From Rhizophagus prolifer (lineage: Eukaryota; Glomeromycota; Glomeromycetes; Glomerales; Glomeraceae): a stretch of 24,595 nucleotides of DNA. Under the pieces are notes generated by a model. It was not told where the DNA came from. It searched no databases and saw nothing but the letters and a program-made list of their open reading frames with translations. The DNA is taken from the NCBI GenBank assembly GCA_019425655.1, contig NQWY01000192.1, positions 1 through 24,595 on the forward strand, written 5' to 3'. Each line of letters opens with the position of its first letter. Positions within the stretch are counted from its first letter, which is position 1. Made by a program: the position numbers and the translations under genes. Below are positions 1-9,440 of this stretch, in pieces.

Positions 1-2019
1 CATTGTTCTTTTGTGTATACACTGTAGTTTATATTGTATACTTGTAATCTGACTGTTCTTATATAATAAAATAAATTCTTTTTATAGGACTAAAAGAAAA
101 ATCGTGTTTTCACTCAATCCTTAAAAACTTATTATAATCACGTTTACATAAAATTCATTGTTATTAAATTTAAGAAAAATGCTTTCATATAATCGGTTAA
201 ACCTCTTTATAATTAAGATAATTTTTTTGTAATTTATATTCAACTTACTTTAACTTTCTGTACAGAGAAAAATTTATTAACTTAAATTTCGAACAATTCC
301 TTGATAGGATTTATTATATAAAAATCATTATAATTTATTTATTAATACATAGTAATAAGTGGCCACTCCATGATTTCATGGTAATTTTTGACCTTAAAAT
401 AATCTTACATTAATAATTATGTTGTATCATGCTATATTATTTCTTATGTGGTTAAATAATGTGAAGTTATATAAAGTATAACATCAAATCGTTTGCAGTA
501 TAACGACTTAATCGCTACGCCACAAATTTAGATTCATAGTTGGTTTATTTTTATTGCATTAATTTCGGTTATTATTTGGATTTAATGTCTGAAGTTGTCT
601 GCGTTTTCTTCTACAATAAAAAACTTGTGTTGCAGGTTCATATTTTGAAAAGAAATTACTGAAGGTTTGTGTTGTAAGAAAGTTATTACTAATGATAAAA
701 TTAATAGTGAATAGATTTTTTGTAAGGAAACTACAAAAGTTTTGTAGATAAGAAGTTTTTTTTTTTTAATTATTTATATTTTACCCATGGCATGCTTGGA
801 TTTTCTGTTTAGAAAAACTCAGTTTAGGTTCTATACTACGACTGGTGTAGCAGTAAATAAACCGAACTTTCAGACCTACTTAATTTAGAAGACAAAAAAG
901 AAAAAAAATTATAGAATTTTATAGAATCGTTTCTATACTGCTGATCTAATCCGAATAAGTTATTTTCTCGGAGCAAAGCGGAGGGCGTATAAATTTTGTT
1001 CTTTCAACCACTTCTTTTTTTTGAATGATTCTCTAAATTTTATTTCCTTAACTATAATTTGCTCATTCATCATGTTACATTAAATCAATAGAATTATTCA
1101 TTACGCAATTTTCATATTTTTAATAGGTGGAATAGAATAACATATGTACTGTAACTTACAAATACGCCAAAATTCCTAAAATCATGAATTCTTAAACTTT
1201 ATTTGGGTCACTTGCTTTTAATATACTGTACGTATTATAACGGAGCTTCCCGATTGACCAAAGAATTATCCAATCATTTATTTAATGTAAATATTATAAA
1301 CTAATACTTTAAACAACGATCAAAAATGTTTGAAATATTTTGATTTTTTTTAATCACTTTTATTTATATCAAAACATCACGATTTGTTTTAAAGATTATT
1401 ATTCAAATATAATTTAAAAATAAAATTTATTAATGGAATTTTGATAAAAGAATTACCACTTAAGATTATTATGATTAGGGAAAAAAAGAAAAGAAGTATC
1501 AATAAAATTTTCCTTTACTATTAAATATTGATTAATATATTATTATTATTTATAATACTATAAAAAATATTTTATTTTTAAGTAAAAATTTTTTATTAAG
1601 CGTACAATTTTATGGCGCAGTAATAGTTGATTAATTAGTATTATTTTGTAAACTTGATTAGTAATTATTAATATTAACTCAACTTATTTTGTAAATTTTA
1701 TTAATATTTATTGTTAATTATCATCGCAAATTACTTGTAAATATTATTATTTACGTAAATATAATAATTAATTAAACTATTGTCGCAAATTATCATAAAC
1801 TAAAGCTAATATAATTGTCACAAATTAATCAAATTATACATTTTTTTTTTTCCTTTTAAAAGTAAATTAATGTTAATTAAAAACACAATCTTTTAGTAAT
1901 CACAATTATAAGTGCTATTCCATGAAGAAAATCCATTTCTGAATAATCTTCGCGATTATCAATAATCGTCATAATCCTTCTTTCTCTATCAATTAAGCTC
2001 TTTTTTGCTTTGGTCGTTA
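1..2019. other. AT-rich spacer, no gene seen
   Basis: Very AT-rich sequence with long A and T runs. The only structure noticed is loosely repeated AT-rich words around 1600-1850, such as recurring 'gtcgcaaatta' and 'gtcacaaatta'. No open frame with protein-like composition was found on either strand. Confidence 0.6.
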
Positions 2020-2305
2020 CTCACCACGAAGAATACATTCGACTTGAACATCTACTTATTGCTGTTCTTTTTGTAATTCTTTAATTATTGTAAAATCACC
2101 AAACATGTGATTCTCCAACTAAAGTTCCATGCCAAACCTCTACAATATTTTGTGTTCTTGGGATATCAAGTTCAATTAAATCATAAACCAACCTAATGCT
2201 GGTTGGAATAATGGTGAATCACGAATTACATTGTCATTTCGCATTCATAGAACTACATCTCTTGCTTCAGGAGGCGATACAGTGGCGATACTTACGAAAA
2301 TGGAA
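2020..2305 (-). pseudogene. Unidentified decayed coding fragment
   Basis: Read on the minus strand, this interval gives protein-like stretches unlike the AT-rich flanks. One is a run ending in 'VSPPEARDVVL', then after a TGA in the same frame 'RDSPLFQPALGWF'. It continues in a shifted frame as 'DLIELDIPRTQNIVEVWHG', and shifts again to 'FGDFTIIKELQKEQQ' and 'VDVQVECILRG'. I do not recognise the family. It lies downstream of the broken ML-domain gene on the same strand, but nothing shows they belong together. The interruptions could be decay or unrecognised introns; decay seems likelier because the frames change inside short stretches without good splice signals. Confidence 0.4.
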
Positions 2306-2602
2306 CACGGAGTGTGACATCGGATGATGAAAAAATCACGATATTATTTCGTGGGGAAATCCATGTGCGTAAGAAACTTCACTTATCATATGATTAACTT
2401 TAACAAAAAGTCATAGCAATTAACACAAACATTTAAATAACCCTGATTCAACTAAATAAAACTATTTTATTTGTAAATTCTAATAATTTTTTCAACAATA
2501 TTTGCGGAAAATTATTCAAATTGAATGATTAACATTAAAATAAGGATATTAATTAAAAAAATGTTGGTTAATAAAAAAAATAATGGTAAGTTGTTAAATA
2601 AT

Positions 2603-3114
2603 TTAAAAGTATTTATAAAACTTAGCTGAACAGGATAAGAAATTGCGTAACCAAAAGAATCCCACTCTAACAAGAACTGCAATGTAAATCTCCTGAGTTA
2701 ATGGATTTGGCACTGGAACACTTTTTATAGTTGCAATAAATTGTGTATTGGCTCCAACTGGACACGTAATTCCAACACAACGATAAAATTCCGTAATGTT
2801 GTAGTCAGCTCTCAGATTAGAATTATTACCAATAAATCCAACCTCAACATTTGCTCTTCCAAAATACAGAGATATAGGTAAACGTTCCTGAAAAGTAATA
2901 TCAACATTTTGTCCAGGTACGACAGAATCGGGTGAAAGTGTTACAGTTAATGAGCTTACAGGAAGGTACAGGAAGGTACAGGAAGGTTTATAGGGAAAAT
3001 GGTACGAAATTAGTAGTTCTTTTATGAAGTTGATATGAAATAGCATCGACCATTGAAAGAGTAGTCAATAAAATAATTACAAAGTAAAATTTCGGATCAT
3101 TACTTTTTTTGTGA
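2603..3114 (-). pseudogene. Broken secreted ML-domain (MD-2/NPC2-like lipid-recognition) gene
   Basis: ML-domain proteins are small secreted beta-sandwich proteins that bind lipids or sterols. Read on the minus strand, about 3030-3093 gives a hydrophobic leader 'VIILLTTLSMVDA', then 'ISYQLHKRTTNFVP', the layout of a signal peptide and short propiece. A different frame (2603 to about 2960) then gives the mature part: 'SLTVTLSPDSVVPGQNVDIT', a Cys pair in 'YRCVGITCPVGANTQF', and 'SVPVPNPLTQEIYIAVLV', typical of fungal ML proteins. The two frames meet at a 10-bp tandem repeat (2957-2988), whose expansion would explain the frame change. No ATG is in frame with the leader: the only nearby ATG belongs to another frame and soon stops. 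I therefore call it a pseudogene. An intron is possible but no good donor and acceptor pair spans the junction. Family assignment is from motif memory. Confidence 0.6.
2957..2988. repeat. 10-bp tandem repeat inside ML-domain gene
   Basis: The unit ggaaggtaca occurs twice perfectly, followed by a third copy ggaaggttta. It sits exactly where the leader frame and the mature-domain frame of the ML-like gene part ways. Ten is not a multiple of three, so a change of one or two units shifts the frame. Confidence 0.85.
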
Positions 3115-3462
3115 ATGTAATTATGATAAAGTAATTTATTAATGGTTTTTTTTTGATTATTTTTCTGTCTTTAGGGAATTTTTTTGGGGTTAAAATAAGT
3201 TTGCATTATTGCACTTTAAATTCATCATTTCACGGTTTTATTTTAAAATTAATTGACGCGTTTTCACCAACTCAACATATTAGTTTAGTCATATACATGT
3301 TTATTTCTAAAATGAAATAGTTTTAATAAGTGGATTTACTTTTGAGTATGCTTGAAAATAATAGGAGTATAGAACGAGTTGTAAGGAAATAACTTACTGC
3401 GGTAGATTTTTGCAGGTGCGTAACCAATTATAATGCGGTCACATGTTTAGGACTATTTAGGA

Positions 3463-3477
3463 GCGTCGCACCGACGC
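3463..3477. repeat. Short GC-rich hairpin
   Basis: The arms gcgtcg and cgacgc flank a 3-base loop in otherwise AT-rich DNA. It may be part of a small decayed element that includes the surrounding 3415-3500 patch, where 'gcaggtgcgt' and 'gacgcacc' face each other. Confidence 0.5.
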
Positions 3478-3723
3478 ACCGTGCCTATTATGCAGGGACT
3501 AGGGTTAAAAATTTTGTCACATGTGTCACTGTGTTACACACTCCATTTTTACCGCTTATTTTCATATTTTGGGGACTTAGAATATTTTTAATGCTAAAAG
3601 TTTATTTGTTTCCGTCATATAACACGCCATGCTTTTTGCGCGAGTGTGTAAAAAAACCCTTTATTAAATTCTTACTAATAAAGTAATTATTTTTTTTTAG
3701 ATGGAAGAGTAACAAGAAGATTT

Positions 3724-3866
3724 TTAGTTTGTAATTTAAATAATTCTCCTATATTTATATAACTTAATCGTAACATTACTTACTTTTAAGGAGTAAAATG
3801 AAATACTTTGTTAAAAAGTTATTAATTTATTTGATAATGCGGGAAAGCGCGTAAATTTAGGGCGGT
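3724..3866 (+). repeat. Dispersed repeat, copy A (inverted partner at 17024-17163)
   Basis: A 22-bp word at 3724-3745 and the word cgtaaatttagggcggt at 3850-3866 both recur, in the same order but on the opposite strand, at 17142-17163 and 17024-17041. The DNA between them is diverged but of similar length (about 105 against 100 bases). This suggests two old copies of one non-coding element; its outer ends are not clear. Confidence 0.5.
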
Positions 3867-4401
3867 GATTAATATAAGTTATCTATTTCACATTATAAAA
3901 AATATTCAGTTAACCCTTTGCAAAATACTATGTTACTGTAAATTATGTGATTTTAAACAAAACGTCTAAACAATCTTCAGTTCAAAAAAAAAACTACTTA
4001 ATAATTTATTATATATTAGTAGTTTCAAGTAAAGATTTTATTTCGGCTCAATAACAGAAATTTATAAACCATAATGCTCTTAATACAAGTTTTTTCACTC
4101 CAAACTACCCGGGTTTACAATTATAAAGAGTACGCTATACGCACCATATTCAGTGCATTTTATCTAACGCGAATTTAAAAGCCTAAATAAAAAATACTCA
4201 AAAATGTTCCGATGTCTTAAAAAGAATTTATGTCCAAAGTTATAGAAAAACTATTTTGAGCATATTTAAATAAAATTGATACAAGAAAATTTTAATAATA
4301 GCGAAAAAGATTCAAAAAAATAAAATATAAATATTAAATTAATGAAAATCACGAAGAAAATGAGAATTGGGACTCAAATTTGTTTTATGAACATTATTTA
4401 T

Positions 4402-4437
4402 ATAGACGTAAAAATAACAATAGACGTAAAAATAACA
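4402..4437. repeat. 18-bp tandem duplication
   Basis: The unit atagacgtaaaaataaca occurs twice in tandem without mismatch. It is a short local duplication with no coding context. Confidence 0.85.
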
Positions 4438-4602
4438 GAATAATGATAAAATGATATTTATTCATTATCAAATAAAATTTAATATCAATGAATGGAAGGT
4501 TCGAAATGAATTATTAGAGTTTCAAGATGGTTACATTTGCATTTGTTTACACCAATACATTCATTATATATGTATGTTATTTTAATTGTACTAACGTAAC
4601 GG

Positions 4603-4710
4603 CGTTCCTGAATTGTCGATCATCCGGTCCCGGCTCAGACGTAGATCGTCGTGGAATTCCACAAGATTTCCGCGATTAAGCCGGGTCCGGATGATCGGGA
4701 ATCGGGAATG
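4603..4710. mobile_element. Small GC-rich fold-back element
   Basis: The two ends are imperfect inverted repeats of about 25 bases: the left end begins cgttcctgaattgtcgatca, and the right end read backwards begins cattcccgattcccgatca. Both then continue ccgg. The next bases also pair (tcccggct against agccggg), so about 35 bases at each end can fold on each other. The middle contains the palindrome gtggaattccac. GC content is far above the flanks. No clear target-site duplication was seen, so the superfamily is unknown. A structured RNA is the alternative. Confidence 0.5.
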
Positions 4711-5739
4711 TGACTATTTGTGGCAAACTGCAACATAATTTGAAATATTCTGCATCCAATAAATTTCAACCGTAAAATAACGGTTTATTAATATTCTATA
4801 GTTATCAATATGCTAAACTATAATGACCATTAAATTATTCTAATAATTTTTTGATTATTACCATTATACTTTTTTTATTAAAACTATTATACATATGCTT
4901 CCGTTTCGTTTTCGCATTAATTTTCACATCAAATGACAAAAAATCTCGAAAGATAAATAGTTTATCCTTAATCAAAAAATAAATTGTCGAGACGTTTCAC
5001 ATAATAACAGATAAATCCAATCATTGATAAACCAGTTGTTACACTGTTGTTACTGTTATTTCTGCAGATGTAACAGAAAAACCGCTTAACCGCTTAACCC
5101 TATAAATCAATTTTCTATAATGTAATATTGCGTCATTTCAAAAGATTTTATTTAACAGTACCATTTTATTACTTCGACGAACAGAATGTGCTAATTGACA
5201 TGGTGGTATTTTGGGAAAAAGTTACATTATTTATCCCATACAACGAGTTACAAAATTTTTATCGTTTCATTTAAATGATTAATATAATAATAACTTTTTT
5301 AAATCAAATTTATTTAAATGTAATTAGTGCTTATTATATTTACGATTATTTTCGATCTTTGTATTCGTGAATACTTAAAATCATTTTATTTAAGAAACGC
5401 AAAGAATATTTGAAAGCTTTTCTCTATATCTAAATATAATTTTTCAGACTATTACAAAAATTTATTTTCAGTAGAAAAATACTATGATAATTCGTTAACA
5501 TGCTTGACTAACTGACGCCCTTTATATCAGTTCATTTAATTTATAATACTGTAAAAAGTACAATAAAAAGAGCCACCATCATCACTCCAAGCGTCGACTT
5601 GATCCTAAATATACATGATAACTTAATTTCTAAGCAAGAATTATACCTTATTCTTAACTTTCATCGTAATAATCTCGTCTCTGTAAAAAATATTTATATT
5701 ACGATTAGCATATATCATAATTAAGTATGCTCACAACAT

Positions 5740-6130
5740 AGAGATATGTGTCACTTCCACGGGCACCACGGCCTGCCCTCCCATATGAGTCAGCTTGTGG
5801 AACCACCTATATGGCGTCATCAGTCGCTACCTCCTAGTGCACTAGTAGACCGCTATTAGCCAGTAGCATATGGTACGTACTACGAGCACATAAACCCCTA
5901 TGTTGTAACACTCAAAAACAATGCACGCCCGTAAAGCGAGTAGTACCATACAACGGAAATACTCGCCTTAAACATTTTGTTAAAGTATTGCTGCGCCCCT
6001 GATGATAGACGGCGAGGATGACGGAAATGCGAAAATGATGGACGGAACTGCGAAGTCGTTTGTTTCAGACCATGAAAGACGTTATATTGTAGTGTTTTCT
6101 TCAGTTACCAAACCGTCAAAAGTTCAGTGT
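5740..6130. other. GC-richer block, unidentified; possible repeat remnant
   Basis: Composition changes sharply here, with words such as cacgggcaccacggcctgcc and cgatgatagacggcgagg-like stretches inside an AT-rich spacer. No long open frame exists on either strand. A lone LTR or other repeat fossil is possible because a tgtgtcac word lies near the left edge, but I found no matching end or target duplication. Treat as unidentified. Confidence 0.3.
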
Positions 6131-6360
6131 TCGATATGCATGTTATAAACATAAGAATATAATTTTTTTATTAGAATATAATTTTTTTTTTTTTTCTGAG
6201 AAAAAAATCGATTTTTATAAGAAATTTTTTGTTCACGTATCATTTTACAAAGTCATAACATAGATAAATTGAGTCACACAGGTTCAGCCCAATCGATAAT
6301 GCGACAATAGTAATTTTGCGATTATCAAGAAACAATTGTTTTGGATCAATATGATCAATG

Positions 6361-6473
6361 CTATTTCAGGTTGGTTCGTGGAATAAAATATTGACAAAAA
6401 GTTATTAATAAAGACCAAATAGTCAACACTATTTCAGGTTGGTTCATAGAATAGTTATTCATAAAGACCAAAT
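6361..6473. repeat. Local direct duplication, period about 68 bp
   Basis: The copy at 6361-6421 begins ctatttcaggttggttcgtg and ends taaagaccaaata. The copy at 6429-6473 begins ctatttcaggttggttcata and has the same end, but lacks about 15 bases in the middle. It is an imperfect tandem duplication of non-coding DNA. Confidence 0.75.
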
Positions 6474-6612
6474 ATAATTTTATTAGTTATTAATGGGTGA
6501 AAGATCAGCCGAATGTATTAGTAAATATATGAACCGTCAATATTTTATACTAATTTGTTACACTGTTTATTAATAAATATTATTTTACACATATACATTT
6601 ATGGCAAGCAGG

Positions 6613-6639
6613 AGTGGAAAAAAACGATTCGTTTTCCAC
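6613..6639. repeat. AT-rich hairpin
   Basis: gtggaaaa followed by acga at the left pairs with tcgttttccac at the right, with a one-base centre and three unpaired A residues on the left arm. It is a short perfect-looking palindrome in a spacer, with no neighbouring gene to assign it to. Confidence 0.5.
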
Positions 6640-8304
6640 CTGTTTATTATGGCTTATTACTTGTGTTTAGTAATATGCATTGTAATAATAATAACTGACT
6701 TAAATAAAAAATAGTAATTTCTTTGTTATAGTAAACTCAGGAGATAATGCGTATGTACGAGTCATAAGACATGATGCTTGATGCTCATCTGTCCATATTT
6801 GACCCTTACTTGAGACATAAATTATAATCCTGTGTTTGATCATTATTTTATGATCTACATATGGTTAATAACAAACTTTTTTGTTGCATATATTTAAATG
6901 TAAACCGTAATACAAAAAGTAAATATATTTGTTTTCTTGTAAAAAAAATTTTTTTACAAGCAAATAAAGATTATTTTTTATATAACATGTACAACAAAGT
7001 ATTTATTTTCATCTTTAATATAAAAAACTGGGAATTCTTGGAAAATATTACGTAGAAAAGTAGAGAAATTTTCGGGTTGCCAATTTCTTAATGAAAATGA
7101 ATAAAATTATGAAATTTTCTTATCCCAACTTTTAAAAAAGTACTTTTTTCTTTGATATTAGATAATAATTCTGATGACTACAACATTTACTATTTAAGTT
7201 TGTGAAAACGAAAATTTTGTACGAAGGAATTTTTTGTGTACATTAGGAATTTTGTGTACATTCGATAATTCTATATGCTTGTTCTACTTATATCAAAATG
7301 TGCCTTTTAACTTGGGAAGCACAAAAGAAAGTGGAATGATCAGATTTTAATAACCCAAATAATACTCCAAATGATACTCCAAATGTTTTTAAAGAAAGTG
7401 TACAGTATTTACATTGTCGAACTAAGCAATCGGATAATGACATCATTGATTACTAATATCATCAGGTGAATTACTCGTTAAAGAATTATTTCAATTTAAT
7501 AAAAAAAATTTTGTATTTTCGAGATAAAATTTTCAATTTCACTGAGAACTCTAAAGTTGTAGTTTACCTTTATTTTATTTATCTAAAAAAATGTCATTTA
7601 TTTTACTCTCAGTTCTTCTAGAAGTTTTAATTCAAAACAGAGGTAAGGAGAAAGTTTTTTGTTTCTTTAGCTATTAGCTATAACTAACTTATTTCTTTTT
7701 TAGGAATTTTCAAAGTATTATTTGAGTAACATAAAAAAAGAAAGAAGTGATTAAAATTAATTCAAAGAAATATTCTCTCTCACACTTGTAACCTCAATGC
7801 TCAACGGAATCCTAGCGTCACAAACCGTTCCTAAAATAAAAGAAAGTTGTTAGTACTAGTTTAAAAAGAATTTTATTTCTCATCAGTTTTGTCATTCGTA
7901 AATAAAAGAGAATATATTTTTCTTTTTTACTCAGACATTTTCTTTATTTCATTTAGTTACTTCCTAAAGAATTCTATTTGACGGAAGATTGAAATTGCAA
8001 TTTTGATATTATGTAAAAGGGGTTAGCAGATTGTTGCTTTTGTTTTAGTATTTAGAACAGAACGTTTTTTTAAAAACAACAGGTCAGTCTTAAAACTATT
8101 ATGTTCATTCTTTTATCGCATTACAAGTTTTTTTAGAATGTTAATATTCATAGTTTCATATTTTTTAGCCTTGAACTTTTTGGTACTTTTTTCTAATTGT
8201 TAATAAGTTACACGCACGTACTTTCCATTTATCTATCTACGTCTGATTATTTATCAAATACCAGACAGGTAAAATACGAACATGAATTGATTTAACATCA
8301 AGTT

Positions 8305-8545
8305 TTACAGTGAACATTCTTTAATTAAAACAATGGAATTTGAGTTGTTTTGATTATTTAATAATAAATTATTAATCTCTTGCATAGTTATAAGATAATT
8401 TAGGACTTTCTGTTTTGCTACACCTACTCCTTCACTGTCAAACAATCATTTTGTCCAACTCGGCATGCCAGGCACTTTATGTTTTACTTTCATATTCAGA
8501 TCTGAATTAACCTTGAGAACCTGATAAGCCCGACTAGTGTCAAAA
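8305..8545 (-). pseudogene. Unidentified coding fragment with one in-frame stop
   Basis: On the minus strand one frame runs from a plausible splice acceptor (tatttttag-like, ending at 8546) to a TAA at 8305-8307. It reads 'DTSRAYQVLKVNSDLNMKVK', 'HKVPGMPSWTK', then a TGA, then 'LFDSEGVGVAKQKVLNYLIT' and 'MQEINNLLLNNQNNSNSIVL'. Amino-acid composition is protein-like and the flanks are not. I do not recognise the family. It may be the last exon of a decayed gene. It lies on the same strand as the ATPase-like remnant that starts at 8709, but that remnant has its own stop, so they are probably separate. Confidence 0.45.
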
Positions 8546-8708
8546 CTAAAATATGTTATTTCAAATATAAAAGAAAAGTTTTAATAAATAAAGGAAGAAC
8601 TTTATTACTGCATTGTAAAACAAATATGATAATGAAATAAATCAATAATTTTTCTTTTAAATGTATATTAATTTGATGATTATTAAAAATAAATTTTATT
8701 ATTACACA

Positions 8709-9440
8709 TTAAGTATGCTCACATAATTTACTAGCAATTTCTCTAATATTACGTTCAGAATGAAATGTTATATTATCGCCTTCTGGATGATCATATACAT
8801 AAACTTTTTATGGTTTAATGAAGCATTGATAATTTCATGATGATATCTTTAACTTTTAGAAAATTTATTTTCGATTTGCGTTGTTATTTGCTTTTTAATG
8901 TAAAAAAAAAAGTAAGAAATGATTCGATTTGACTGATGCAAATCAATGAAATCAATCCATACCTCCAAAGGATAATCCATCAAGAAATTTTTTGCTCCAA
9001 CAGTAAGCTGTGTAATGCGACCACTAACTAATTCATATAATTTTTTGCTTCTACTTCATTGATCTTACGTTTCTTAGTTAAATATTCCATTGATTCTTTC
9101 TCATTAAAGTTACCAATTTCCATCACTCATGCACATGACCAAGAACTACGTGCTTAAATAAAAATTGCATTCTGTAAGTTACTAATATATCTTTCAAAAG
9201 TACCAAAAGAAAAATTTGTCAGTACTTACATCCCATTCTCATTGGAACACTTGCTTTATTGGAGACAGTACTTTCTATTAACAGCACTATCTTTAGCTGG
9301 TTGAAAAATTTTTTTGATTGTTCTACAACTTCAGGTTGGGAAACATATCTTTCTTTTAATACACTATTTAGTTGATGTCCTTTTTCCAAGATTTTGATAG
9401 TGTGTCGCTCATTGGATTGAACCCAATACATAAAACTTCC
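8709..9440 (-). pseudogene. Remnant of a P-loop ATPase-like gene
   Basis: The 5' piece (9219-9431) reads 'NERHTIKILEKGHQLNSVLK' and 'ERYVSQPEVVEQ', which I associate with the region before the Walker A motif in ATPase-like genes of mycorrhizal fungi. It runs into a good intron donor (gtaagtac, near 9231). After an acceptor (acttacag, near 9170) come 'MEIGNFNEKESMEYLTKKRK', 'LVSGRITQLTVGAKNFL' and, near the end, 'VYVYDHPEGDNITFHSERNI', then a TAA at 8709-8711. The last pieces resemble the lid and C-terminal part of AAA-type ATPases. No Walker A (GxxxxGKT) or Walker B motif is present, and the frame changes at least twice in the 3' half. I read this as the two ends of a gene that lost its catalytic middle. 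The family call rests on motif memory. Confidence 0.5.

Larger units (their letters stand above)
3115..5739. other. Spacer with small repeats, no gene seen
   Basis: Mostly AT-rich with patches of higher GC. Contents noticed and listed separately: a short hairpin near 3463, one copy of a dispersed repeat (3724-3866), an 18-bp tandem duplication near 4402 and a GC-rich fold-back at 4603-4710. A 10-bp inverted repeat, ttacacactc near 3534 and gagtgtgtaa near 3641, may mark another small element. No convincing coding frame was found. Confidence 0.5.
6131..8304. other. AT-rich spacer, no gene supported
   Basis: Contains a local duplication (6361-6473), a hairpin (6613-6639) and a smaller duplication at about 7228-7262 around 'ggaattttgtgtacatt'. 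A stop-free plus-strand stretch at about 7338-7457 contains 'NNTPNDTPNVFKESVQYLHC' but is too short and isolated to call an exon. Confidence 0.5.

Noticed and set aside
4603-4710. tRNA or other structured RNA gene
   Set aside because: There is no T-loop motif or acceptor-stem arrangement; the pairing is end-to-end as in a fold-back element.
6861-7055. Plus-strand open frame of 64 codons
   Set aside because: It is made of Lys, Asn, Phe and Ile, as expected by chance in AT-rich DNA, with no motif.
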